Source: Streptomyces sp. AM 2-1-1
GTDB lineage: Bacteria; Actinomycetota; Actinomycetes; Streptomycetales; Streptomycetaceae
DNA: 64,000 nucleotides
Assembly (NCBI RefSeq): GCF_029167645.1
Contig: NZ_CP119147.1
Location: 2,604,001 to 2,668,000 of the forward strand
Direction: 5' to 3'
Made by a program: the position numbers and the translations under genes. The notes under the pieces are model-generated. The model had not been told where the DNA came from and ran no database searches. It was given only the letters and a program-made list of their open reading frames with translations. Within the stretch, counting starts at the first letter, position 1. Every line of letters starts with the position of its first letter. Shown here piece by piece: positions 24,111 through 31,885 of the stretch.

Positions 24111-25304
24111 GTGGCCTTGACCCTGACCCCCGCGGACGCGGAGCACGCTTCCCGCGCCCCTTCACCCGGCTTCCCGCCGCTCCCCGCGGAGGCCGGTCCG
24201 CACACGCCCGCGCCCGTCTCCGACGGCCCGGCGGACTCGCGGCCCGCGCCCAAGGTCCGGCTGCGCGCCCTGGACGGGCTCCGACTGGTCGCCGCGCTGA
24301 TGGTCGCGGGCTACCACTACGGGGGCCGTGACGGAGACATCACCAAGGCGTGGGGCAACTCCCCGAGTCTGCAGTTCCCCACCGCGCATCACTGGTTCAC
24401 CTACGGCTGCCTCGGCGTGCAGATCTTCTTCGTCATCAGCGGGTTCGTGATCTGCATGAGCGGCTGGGGCCGGCCCCTCACGGCGTTCTTCGCGTCCCGC
24501 GTCTCCCGCCTGATGCCCGCCTACTGGACGGCCGTGATCCTGGTGACGGCCGTCTTCGCGCTGCCGATGGTGGCGTACGAGGCCGTCTCCCCCAGCGACG
24601 GACTGCTCAACATGACGCTGATGCAGCTCCCGCTGGGCGCGGACCGGGTGCTCGGCGTGTGCTGGACCCTCTGGGCGGAGATCCGCTTCTACGCCCTCTT
24701 CGCGCTCTTCGTCGTCCTCCCCGGAGCCACCCGCCGCCGGGTGGTGCTCTTCTGCGCGGTGTGGACGATGGCCGCGGTGATGACGGACGCGGCCGACAGC
24801 CGGATCCTCGACGTGGTGCTGATGCCGCAGTACGCCCCGTTCTTCATCGGCGGTGTGGGCCTCTACCTCGTCCACCGCGACCGCCGGGACGCGCTGGGCT
24901 GGGGAATCGCGGGCGTGAGCCTGCTGCTCGGCCAGCACTACGCCGTGGTGGACCTCTGGCGTCCGCCCAGCACCGAGGCCTTCGCCAACCGGTCGGCGCC
25001 GGTCATCATCCTCATCGTCACGCTCGGCTTCGTCGCTGTGGCGGCGATCGGCGTGGGACTGCTGAACTGGATGAACTGGAAGTGGCTGACCGTGGCGGGC
25101 GCGTTGACGTACCCGTTCTACCTGGTGCACGAGCACCTGGGCTGGGTGGCGGTGACGGTCTTCCACCGCGAACTCGGCATCGCGTCCGGACTCACGATGG
25201 CACTCACGACGGTGTCGATGCTCGTCCTCGCGTGGCTGATCCACCGTCTGGTCGAACGGCCGTTCACCCCGAAGCTGCGCAAGGTGCTGCTCACGCAGGT
25301 GTAG
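24111..25304 (+). CDS. Membrane acyltransferase 3 (OafA-like)
   Basis: A 397-residue polytopic acyltransferase that would add acetyl or other acyl groups to an extracytoplasmic sugar. After about 45 soluble residues, VRLRALDGLRLVAALMVAGYHYGG gives the family's first helix with its His; FFVISGFVICMSGWG and FFASRVSRLMPAYW (the Arg motif) follow, then eight or so further helices ending LERPF-like at VERPFTPKL. It may start at the GTG 24111 or the TTG six bases on. It lies 178 bases after the polysialyltransferase gene, so O-acylation of the same polymer is likely though not proven. Confidence 0.88.
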   Translation: MALTLTPADAEHASRAPSPGFPPLPAEAGPHTPAPVSDGPADSRPAPKVRLRALDGLRLVAALMVAGYHYGGRDGDITKAWGNSPSLQFPTAHHWFTYGCLGVQIFFVISGFVICMSGWGRPLTAFFASRVSRLMPAYWTAVILVTAVFALPMVAYEAVSPSDGLLNMTLMQLPLGADRVLGVCWTLWAEIRFYALFALFVVLPGATRRRVVLFCAVWTMAAVMTDAADSRILDVVLMPQYAPFFIGGVGLYLVHRDRRDALGWGIAGVSLLLGQHYAVVDLWRPPSTEAFANRSAPVIILIVTLGFVAVAAIGVGLLNWMNWKWLTVAGALTYPFYLVHEHLGWVAVTVFHRELGIASGLTMALTTVSMLVLAWLIHRLVERPFTPKLRKVLLTQV

Positions 25305-25482
25305 GACGCTCCCGTACGGTACGCGCACGCGGCCCGTACGCGGCTCCCTTACGGCGGGCCGTCGCGCACCCCGGGACTCCGGCGGGTGGGCGGCGGCCCG
25401 CCGTTCTTGGTGCTCACGGCCCACACCCGCCGACGCGGGGCCACGGGCGGGCCGCCCTGCGGGAGCGGGTGAGGGGGTCGGG

Positions 25483-26166
25483 TCAGACGCCGCTGAGCGA
25501 GAGTTTCGCGGCGAAGCCGAGGAAGAGCAGGCCCGCCGCCGAGGTGGCCGTCGCCGACAGCCGCTTGCGGCGGCGGAAGGCGGCGGCGAGGCGGGTACCG
25601 CCGAAGATCAGCGCGGAGAGGTAGAGGAAGCTCGCGAGCTGGAGGAGGGTGCCGAGCACGAGGAACGACAGGGCCGGGTAGGCGTAGTCGGGGTCGACGA
25701 ACTGAACGAAGAAGGAGATCAGGAAGAGGATCGCCTTCGGGTTGAAGATGCTGACCATCAGCGCCCGGCGGTAGGGCCGCTCCCCCGTCCCGTCCGCCCC
25801 GGCCGGCTCCGTCCCACCGGTCCGCGGAGCGTCCCCGGTCAGTTCGGCCACCCGCAGGGTCCGTTCCCGCCACAGCTCGCGGGCGGCGCGGAGCATGCCG
25901 ACGGCGAGCCAGGTCAGGTACCCGGCGCCCGCGTACTTGACGACGGCGAAGAGCACCGGTGTGGTCTGCAGCAGCGAGGCGGCGCCGAGGGCGGACAGGG
26001 TCATCAGGACCGTGTCGCCGGTCCAGACGCCGGCCGCCGCCACGTAACCGGTACGTACGCCGCGCCGGGCGGCGACGGAGAGGACGTAGAGCGAGTTCGG
26101 CCCCGGCAGCAGCACGATGAGGACGAGGCCGACGAGGTAGGTCGGCAGATCAGTGACACCCAGCAT
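25483..26166 (-). CDS. LysE/LeuE-family amino acid exporter
   Basis: A 227-residue, six-helix exporter. The N-terminal YLVGLVLIVLLPGPNSLYVLSVAARRG carries the family's PGPN motif, followed by GYVAAAGVWTGDTVLM and SIFNPKAILFLISFFVQF, the second conserved NPK block. The start at ATG 26166 puts the PGPN motif near residue 22, as in LeuE/RhtB. The longer frame upstream is GC-rich read-through. A Gly/Glu/Pro-rich cytoplasmic loop near 115-135 is a little long. It converges on the acyltransferase gene and diverges from the L,D-transpeptidase gene. Substrate unknown. Confidence 0.9.
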   Translation of the reverse strand: MLGVTDLPTYLVGLVLIVLLPGPNSLYVLSVAARRGVRTGYVAAAGVWTGDTVLMTLSALGAASLLQTTPVLFAVVKYAGAGYLTWLAVGMLRAARELWRERTLRVAELTGDAPRTGGTEPAGADGTGERPYRRALMVSIFNPKAILFLISFFVQFVDPDYAYPALSFLVLGTLLQLASFLYLSALIFGGTRLAAAFRRRKRLSATATSAAGLLFLGFAAKLSLSGV

Positions 26167-26340
26167 GGACGGGAGTTTCGCACGCGTGCGCGCTCCCGGG
26201 GCCCGGGGGTCCGCCCGGTGCGGGACTGTCCGGTTCCGGCCTTCCGGACCCTCGGGGGGATTCGGCAACCGCGCACGGCGGGAATGCGTCTCCCGACACA
26301 CCGGCACGCGGGGTGCGGCGGGGGCCATGGGGAGGCCGAA

Positions 26341-27408
26341 GTGGCACGTACACGAGCAACACGTTCACCCTCGACTCCGGCTGCGGCTCCGGCTCCGACA
26401 GCGACTCCGGCTCCGACACCGACAGCGGCGTGCGGGGCCGGGTCCGTGTCCACGCCCCCGCCCGCCCCTTCGGCATCGCTCCCTGCGGGGAGACGTGCCC
26501 GGCGCGTCCGGACGGCGGCCGTGACCGCCGCCCTCCTGCTCACCGGGGCGGCCCTGGCGACGGGGTGCAAGCCGGTGGAGGTGACGGGCGGGGCGAGCAC
26601 GTCGCCCGTCCCCCGCGCGAGCGACCCCGCCGTTCCGCCGGCCGGCCCGCCCACCGGGACGACCCCCTCGGCTCCGGTGTCCCTGCCCGCCGACGACAAG
26701 CCGTCCGCACCCGCCGCGCCCGCCGCGACGACGGTGCGGCCTGCCCCGACCACACCGGCGCCCTCACCGTCCGCCGAGCCGCCGCTGATGACCGTCGGCT
26801 CGGAGGGGGCGCGGGTACGCGAACTCCAGGCCCGGCTGCGGCAGGCCGGGCTCTTCGCGCGCAACCCCACCGGCTACTACGGGAGCGTCACCGCCGAGGC
26901 GGTGGACTCCTTCCAGCGCAGGGGCGGCCTGCCGGCGACGGGGCACACGGACACCGTCACCTGGCAACGGCTGCTGGCCGCCACGCGCGCACCCACCGCC
27001 TCCGAACTCGATCCGCCGACCGCGCTTCCCGTGGCGGCCCCGGACCCGCGCTGCCTGACGGGACGGGTGCTCTGCATCAGCAAGGAGAGCCGGACCCTGG
27101 CGTGGATGATCGACGGCCGGGTGGTCTCGGTGATGGACGTGCGCTTCGGCTCGGAGTACACGCCGACGCGCGAGGGCGTCTTCTCCGTCTACTGGAAGTC
27201 CCGCCACCACGTCTCCACGCTGTACGGATCCCCGATGCCGTACGCGATGTTCTTCAGCGGCGGTCAGGCGGTGCACTACTCCGCCGACTTCGCCGCGCGT
27301 GGCTACGGCGGCGCGTCCCACGGCTGCGTCAACGTCCGCGACGAGAAGAAGGTCTCCGCGCTCTACGCGCAGGTGAAGGACGGCGACAAGGTCGTGATCT
27401 ACCACTGA
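26341..27408 (+). CDS. L,D-transpeptidase lipoprotein with peptidoglycan-binding domain
   Basis: About 355 residues: an N-terminal Ala/Pro/Thr-rich stretch, a signal with lipobox LATGC (Cys76), a long Pro/Ala linker, a PG_binding_1 domain (MTVGSEGARVRELQARLRQ, then AVDSFQRRGGLPATG), and a YkuD domain with catalytic His312 (AVHYS) and Cys329 in SHGCVNV. It crosslinks or modifies peptidoglycan outside the membrane. The start is a choice: GTG 26341 has GGGGAGG upstream but gives a 55-residue lead before the signal; GTG 26446 gives a shorter n-region but a poor ribosome site. The gene stands alone; a strong hairpin follows. Confidence 0.88.
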   Translation: MARTRATRSPSTPAAAPAPTATPAPTPTAACGAGSVSTPPPAPSASLPAGRRARRVRTAAVTAALLLTGAALATGCKPVEVTGGASTSPVPRASDPAVPPAGPPTGTTPSAPVSLPADDKPSAPAAPAATTVRPAPTTPAPSPSAEPPLMTVGSEGARVRELQARLRQAGLFARNPTGYYGSVTAEAVDSFQRRGGLPATGHTDTVTWQRLLAATRAPTASELDPPTALPVAAPDPRCLTGRVLCISKESRTLAWMIDGRVVSVMDVRFGSEYTPTREGVFSVYWKSRHHVSTLYGSPMPYAMFFSGGQAVHYSADFAARGYGGASHGCVNVRDEKKVSALYAQVKDGDKVVIYH

Positions 27409-27454
27409 GACGGCTCGGGCCGCGGAGGGGGCGAGCATGCGGCGAGGAATGAGG

Positions 27455-27493
27455 GGCGCGGACGGGACCGGGGGAACGTGTCCCGCCCGCGCC
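27455..27493 (+). terminator. Terminator after the L,D-transpeptidase gene
   Basis: Arms 27455-27468 (GGCGCGGACGGGAC) and 27480-27493 form a 14-bp stem with one mismatch and an 11-base loop, 46 bases past the stop. The remaining bases to 27728, between convergent genes, show nothing I can assign. Confidence 0.55.
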
Positions 27494-27728
27494 ATGCGCG
27501 GAGCCGAAGGTACGGGGGGAACCCCGGCTCGATGCGCCGCCGATGACCAGTCGGCTCACTCCCTACTGCGCCGCGGGTCCGGAAAACGTCACAGGTGACG
27601 GGCGGATGTGATCGGCCACACAGGGACAGGTCCGGCTAACGACCGACCAGATCCAGCCAACGGACCCCCGAACGGGGAGCCGGGGACCGGCTGCGGGGTA
27701 TCCGGTCGAACCGCTGGGAGGACGGGTG

Positions 27729-29117
27729 TCACCCGGCACGCCGTGACCCGGGGAGCAGCCGGCCGGAGTCGGTGCCGGAGTCGGTGTCGGCCACCGGACG
27801 GACGACGGGAGCGGCCCTTGGCGGAGTCACGGCCACGATTGCGGACGGGGCGGCCTCCACCGGGCCGGCATCAGGGGCGGCGTCACGGCCGGCGTCACGG
27901 GTGGCGGACCGGACGGTGGACCGGCCGTCCCGCGGGGGAAACCGGCGGGAGAAGGCGGACGGTTCACCCCGCTCGTACGCGTCGGCGCCCTTCCCCCCTT
28001 TCCCGCCCTTGCCGTTCCCCGCGCCGGACACGCCGGCCCCGGACCCGCGGCGGTTCGCACCCCCGTCCGAGCCGCCCTCGGAACCCCCGTCGTAGCCGCC
28101 GCCCGCACCGGGGTTCGCGCCCTTGTCCTCCCGGCCCTCGTCATCCTCGTCGTCGGACCGTTCGGACCCGTCGGGGCCGGGGAAGCTGTTCGCCACGTGT
28201 GCGCAGAACTCCGCGACGCTCCGCTCGCCCCGGGCCAGTCGGTCCAGGCGCCGCCGCTCCCGGTCGTCCAGATCTCCGTCGCGGAAATCGCGGCAGTCCT
28301 CGACGACGACGGAGTACCAGTCGGTACCGGAGCCGTCGGGACCTTCGGGCGTGCCCCGGTCCGGCGAACCGTCGCCGTCGCCACCCGCACCCCCTTCCGT
28401 GGATCGCGGGATGCCGGTCGGGCCGCCGGTGCCCGGGCCCTCGGAGGCCCCGGAGCCGTGGCCGGTGGAGCCGCTGCCCCGGTCCCCGGACGTTTTGCCG
28501 GGGGTCGCCCCGGAGGTGTCGGGCGGGCCGTCGGTGGCAGTCGGCGCCTTCGGGGCGGAACCGTCCGGTGTGGCGGCCACGGAGACGGTGGTCGCCGGGC
28601 CGTGTTCCGTACCGCCGCCGAACGCACCGGTCAGCGCGCCGGTACCGGCCGCGACGGCGACCCCGCCGAGTGCGCAGCCCGCCAGCGACGCCGCCAGGCC
28701 GATGCGCACGGGGCGCCCGAACCGGGGCCGCCCCCGGCCGCGGTTCGGGGAGGGTGCCGCTCCGAGCCGTACCGGTTCGAGGATGCTCGTGTCCGGGGCC
28801 GTACCCGCGTCCGGGGACGTACCGGCGTCCGGGGCCGTACCGGCGTCCACCGTCGGGCCGAACGGCCTTCGGCCGGCCGGGCGGCGCCCCGCACCGGCGC
28901 CACCCCGTGTCGGCGCGGTCTGCCGGAACGCCGCCAACGCCGCTTCCTCCCCGGGCAGTTCCCTGCCGGGCGCGGTTCCCGGGCGGGCCGCGCCGAGCGT
29001 CTCGGCGAGGCTGCGGGCAGCGGAACGCGCCTGAGCGCCGGGGGGCACGACCGGTTCGCCGCGGAGCAACTTCTCCGCCGCGTCCCTGTCGAGCCACTCG
29101 TCCTGCTCGTCGGCCAT
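27729..29117 (-). CDS. Membrane protein coupled to an ECF sigma factor (possible anti-sigma)
   Basis: A 462-residue protein with one clear transmembrane helix (about 140-165, RIGLAASLAGCALGGVAVAA) and very long Gly/Ser/Pro/Asp-rich segments on the C-terminal side. The N-terminal 45 residues (DEQDEWLDRDAAEKLLRGE) are charged and would be cytoplasmic, where an anti-sigma region would sit. I see no HxxxCxxC zinc motif, so it is not a standard ZAS anti-sigma factor. A structured island, WYSVVVEDCRDFRDGDLDD to FCAHVANSF, lies outside the membrane. The ATG shares one base with the sigma gene's stop (TGATG), strongly coupling them. The role as regulator of the sigma factor is inferred. Confidence 0.7.
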   Translation of the reverse strand: MADEQDEWLDRDAAEKLLRGEPVVPPGAQARSAARSLAETLGAARPGTAPGRELPGEEAALAAFRQTAPTRGGAGAGRRPAGRRPFGPTVDAGTAPDAGTSPDAGTAPDTSILEPVRLGAAPSPNRGRGRPRFGRPVRIGLAASLAGCALGGVAVAAGTGALTGAFGGGTEHGPATTVSVAATPDGSAPKAPTATDGPPDTSGATPGKTSGDRGSGSTGHGSGASEGPGTGGPTGIPRSTEGGAGGDGDGSPDRGTPEGPDGSGTDWYSVVVEDCRDFRDGDLDDRERRRLDRLARGERSVAEFCAHVANSFPGPDGSERSDDEDDEGREDKGANPGAGGGYDGGSEGGSDGGANRRGSGAGVSGAGNGKGGKGGKGADAYERGEPSAFSRRFPPRDGRSTVRSATRDAGRDAAPDAGPVEAAPSAIVAVTPPRAAPVVRPVADTDSGTDSGRLLPGSRRAG

Positions 29118-29905
29118 CACATGTCCTTCTGCGTCCACGCCAGCGAATGCGTCACTCCTGGAGCCGCCACCGCGGGCGCCGCCGCACCACCCCGTCCGAG
29201 GCGCTGCGCGGGTACGGAGCCGAGTTCCGGCCCGGGTCCGCCCGGGCCCCGCACGTCCCGCCCTCCGGCGTCCGGCCCTCCCGCACCGCGCTCCGGCCCG
29301 TCGTTCCCCGGCCCTTCGGGGACCGTACCGGCCTGTTCCGCTTCCCGGTGCTCCCCGCCCAGCATCTCGGCGAGCCGCTTCAGCCCGCGGTGCGCGGCGG
29401 TACGTACGGCGCCGGGCCGCTTCCCCAGCGTCCGAGCGGCACTCTTCGCGTCGAGGCCGACGACCACCCGCAGCACGACCGCCTCGGCCTGGTCCTGCGG
29501 AAGCCGGGCGATCAGTGCCATGGCCCGGTCGGTGTCCATCGCCTCGATGGCCTCGCCGGCGGTGTCCGCGTGCGCCGGACGGCCCGTCAGTTCCGTCTCG
29601 TCACCACCGATCGCGGGCCGTCGGCTGCGCATGCGCAGGTGGTCCAGCGCACGGTTCCGAGCGATCGTCGCCGCCCATCCCCGGAACCGGTCGGCGTCAC
29701 CACTGAACCGGCCCAGATCGCGGGCGATCTGGAACCACGCCTCGGACGCCACGTCCTCCCCGTCCGCATCCCCCACCATCGTGCGTATGTACCCCAACAG
29801 CCGTGGCTGCACGGCGCGGTACACAACGCGGAAGGCTTCCTCGCTCCCGCCCTGCGCCGCGAGCACCGCGGCGGTCAGCTCCGCGTCGTCCCCCAGCACC
29901 TTCAA
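29117..29905 (-). CDS. ECF-type RNA polymerase sigma factor
   Basis: A 262-residue sigma factor. Region 2: EEAFRVVYRAVQPRLLGYIRTMVGDADGEDVASEAW and WAATIARNRALDHLR; region 4: IARLPQDQAEAVVLRVVVGLDAKSAARTLGKRPGAVRTAAHRGL. After about residue 185 comes a 75-residue Gly/Pro/Ala tail that is not part of the fold. The apparent start is TTG 29905; a GTG six bases on is equally possible. It is translationally coupled to the membrane protein downstream. No autoregulatory promoter could be recognised in the gap upstream. Confidence 0.9.
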   Translation of the reverse strand: MKVLGDDAELTAAVLAAQGGSEEAFRVVYRAVQPRLLGYIRTMVGDADGEDVASEAWFQIARDLGRFSGDADRFRGWAATIARNRALDHLRMRSRRPAIGGDETELTGRPAHADTAGEAIEAMDTDRAMALIARLPQDQAEAVVLRVVVGLDAKSAARTLGKRPGAVRTAAHRGLKRLAEMLGGEHREAEQAGTVPEGPGNDGPERGAGGPDAGGRDVRGPGGPGPELGSVPAQRLGRGGAAAPAVAAPGVTHSLAWTQKDM

Positions 29906-30481
29906 CCGCCCTGCTGTCCCGAATCGCGGCTGGTCACCGCCGCTGCGCCACCCTGCGCGGTCAGCACGCTACGTGCTCGGCGGGTGTCGCGTCCATGGCT
30001 TGTACAAGTCGCAACAAACCGTAGGTGTCGTGCCGGTGTGACAGAAAAGGCGGTCCCGGCGCTGTGTGGAGTACGGAGCCGCACCGCGACTCCGTGGAAG
30101 GCGACCGGGGCCTCTCCTGTGGGGGGTGGCGGCCCCGGTCGTCGTTCCATCCCCCCGCCCGCTCCGACCGGCGACGGGCCGGCCAGGTGCCGCCCGGCCG
30201 GCATTTCGCGTGACCAACGGGAAAACCATCACCCGCCCGGCCACGGTTCCGACCACGCCGCTGCGACCTCCGCGAAGCGCTCCAGTGCTGACTCCTCCGT
30301 TGCCGCGGTGCGGACGGGCTCGAAACGTCCGGCGATCGTGCGGCTCAGAGAGAACGCTGGATAGAGCGCCGGACGACAGCCTCGGACGCCCTGGACGTCC
30401 CTTCGACGGCCGACTCTCCGAGGCCCGCCGACGATCCCTGAGAATCCCCGTCGCACCGTTTGATGATTGGACCTTAAAAAC
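29906..30481. other. Intergenic region upstream of the sigma factor gene
   Basis: About 575 bases with no gene I can support. Short open frames on both strands have no family motif. A leftward one (30229-30456) ends in an Ala/Glu-rich helix-like stretch and might be a gene remnant, but nothing confirms it. The sigma factor promoter should lie near its right-hand start. Confidence 0.4.
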
Positions 30482-30515
30482 GCTTCGGGCCCTGGGAGAT
30501 CCCAGGGCCCGAAGC
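30482..30515 (-). terminator. Rho-independent terminator of the RHS/secreted/lipoprotein unit
   Basis: A perfect 15-bp stem (30482-30496 with 30501-30515, arm GCTTCGGGCCCTGGG, loop AGAT) is followed on the minus strand by GTTTTTAA. A T run after the stem is unusual in this genome and makes this the clearest intrinsic terminator in the window. It lies 100 bases past the lipoprotein stop. Confidence 0.9.
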
Positions 30516-30565
30516 CACTATTGCATGGGCCGCCTACGAGCGGAGTTCTGTGAGGAGTCGCTCAG

Positions 30566-30610
30566 GACTGTCCCGAAATTACTGGCGGGTGCGCGACCAA
30601 CTGCGGTACC
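30566..30610. mobile_element. Remnant of the MITE seen complete at 55.3 kb
   Basis: The 45 bases from ACTGTCCCGAAATTACTGG to GGTACC align with the left end of the 162-bp element at 55311-55472; the 16 central bases GGCGGGTGCGCGAC and flanks are nearly identical, with a few changes elsewhere. The other end is absent. It lies between the lipoprotein stop and the terminator. Confidence 0.6.
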
Positions 30611-30614
30611 GCCC

Positions 30615-31331
30615 TCAGGGGGAGGGAGAGACGCTTGCCGTGGCAGAAGCCCCCTTCTCCCCACAGAGCAGGGTGTAGGCCTCTCTCGCATATGCGCTCT
30701 TCGGATCCGTTCCGCATTCGAGGAGCCCGGCAATCGGCTCGTGCCACGTGGTGACGGTGCCATAGACGGGCTTCGGCGTCGAGCTGACGCATCCGTAAAC
30801 GAAGCTTGCTTCCAAGACAGTGGCGCCGATCGCGGAGATGTAGTCCTTGTTACGGCCTTCGAGGTTGATGGACACGTCGCCTCCGGCGGCTTCGAGTGGC
30901 ACGCTCTCACCTGGCCGGGCGAGCTCGCCCGCAGGCAGGCCAGATCTCTGCTCGAGCGACGCGAGAACAGTCTCCCCATCGACCTTCTCGGTGGACTGGA
31001 CCCCCGCCTTGACAGACCTCACGGGGATGACGGAGAACTTGACGCGGGTGCCCTTCATGCTGCTTTTGGATCTCACCAGCTGAGAAGCCGCAACAAGAAC
31101 TTGCTTCTGTTGGACTCTGCCCCAGTGGATGCTCTGCGTAGTGCACGACCAGGGGGAAGCTGAAGGGGCCGCTGTCGAGGCAGGCTTGGGTTGTGCCCCA
31201 CGGCTTCCTTCCGCCTGGCAGGCCGCCAGACATATCAGAAGCGCGCAAGCCAGCCCAACCGTGACCGTGCGGGAAACTCTCTTCACAAGATTGCCCATCA
31301 GGTTGAATTTGTTTTCGATTCTCACTAGCAT
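30615..31331 (-). CDS. Lipoprotein of unknown function, third gene of the RHS unit
   Basis: A 238-residue protein with a signal ending in LICLAAC (lipidated Cys38 from this start), then a Pro/Ser/Ala linker and a domain of mixed beta character with several cysteines (WSCTTQ, YGCVSS, LLECGT, LLCGEK). I recognise no family. The ATG at 31331 overlaps the stop of the secreted-protein gene by 7 bases; an ATG at 31298 is also possible and would give a more typical signal (Cys27). The codon use is less GC-biased than in nearby housekeeping genes, suggesting acquisition. As the third coupled gene after an RHS protein it may be an accessory or protective factor; that is a guess. Confidence 0.7.
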   Translation of the reverse strand: MLVRIENKFNLMGNLVKRVSRTVTVGLACALLICLAACQAEGSRGAQPKPASTAAPSASPWSCTTQSIHWGRVQQKQVLVAASQLVRSKSSMKGTRVKFSVIPVRSVKAGVQSTEKVDGETVLASLEQRSGLPAGELARPGESVPLEAAGGDVSINLEGRNKDYISAIGATVLEASFVYGCVSSTPKPVYGTVTTWHEPIAGLLECGTDPKSAYAREAYTLLCGEKGASATASVSPSP

Positions 31332-31885
31332 TCTCGCTTCGCGAGTATCGCCAGGCCGGACCCCGCCTTGCTTCCGCATTGATAGTTGCCGTCGTAGCGC
31401 GTTGTCCAGCTCTGCCCCTGCCTCTTTCCGACCACCGAGCACCTTGAGGAGCTGCATCCCCAGCGCTCTTGACGGCCGCTGGCTTTCCTGGTTCCGGAGT
31501 AGAAAACGTACCTCTTGTATTTAGGCACGGTATAGGAGGTGGTGATTGTTGTTGACTTTGTATGCTCACCGGAAGCCATGAGAGAAAGTCCGACTTCCGC
31601 TCCGAGCTTCGTCATGAAGTTGCCCATGCCGCCTGTCGCGTTGACGCTCAGAGTGACCTCGGCCTTTACCACGGTCTGCTTGGTCTTGGTGATCGTGATC
31701 GAAACATTTGTGGATCCATTGTTTTCGTACACAGACCTGTGGGTGATGACCCAGTTCACCTTTTTCCAGGCCCACTTGTTGTAATAGCTGGTCGCGTGCG
31801 CCGAAGGGGGGGAGATGAGAAGCATCGCCGCCATGATGGGCAGGACGACGGTGAGCCGCTGTCTCAGTCGTCTGAGCCGGGTCAT
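31325..31885 (-). CDS. Small secreted protein with amphipathic Ser/Thr beta stretch
   Basis: A 186-residue protein with a signal peptide (MTRLRRLRQRLTVVLPIMAA to SAHA, cleavage near residue 31). The mature part is rich in alternating Ser/Thr and hydrophobic residues: VSITITKTKQTVVKAEVTLS, a Gly/Met turn, then EHTKSTTITTSYTVPKYKRY, followed by a cysteine-containing C-terminal part (WGCSSSRC, YQCG, final EC). This pattern recalls the pore-forming hairpin and its following TVP strand in aerolysin/ETX-MTX2 proteins, but no family match can be claimed by eye. Its ATG shares one base with the RHS gene stop (TGATG), and its end overlaps the lipoprotein gene, so the three form one coupled unit. Confidence 0.72.
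   Translation of the reverse strand: MTRLRRLRQRLTVVLPIMAAMLLISPPSAHATSYYNKWAWKKVNWVITHRSVYENNGSTNVSITITKTKQTVVKAEVTLSVNATGGMGNFMTKLGAEVGLSLMASGEHTKSTTITTSYTVPKYKRYVFYSGTRKASGRQERWGCSSSRCSVVGKRQGQSWTTRYDGNYQCGSKAGSGLAILAKREC

Noticed and set aside
27608..30364. A 918-codon rightward open frame opposite the ECF sigma factor and its partner
   Set aside because: Arg/Pro/Ser low-complexity product, antisense to two genes with clear motifs and coupled starts.
30229..30456. Small leftward gene of 75 codons
   Set aside because: No ribosome site, no family motif and no neighbour it would couple to; left as unassigned sequence.
30482..30515. tRNA or small RNA gene
   Set aside because: The stem is a single long perfect hairpin followed by a T run, with no cloverleaf arms or TTCRANNC box. 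It fits a terminator.
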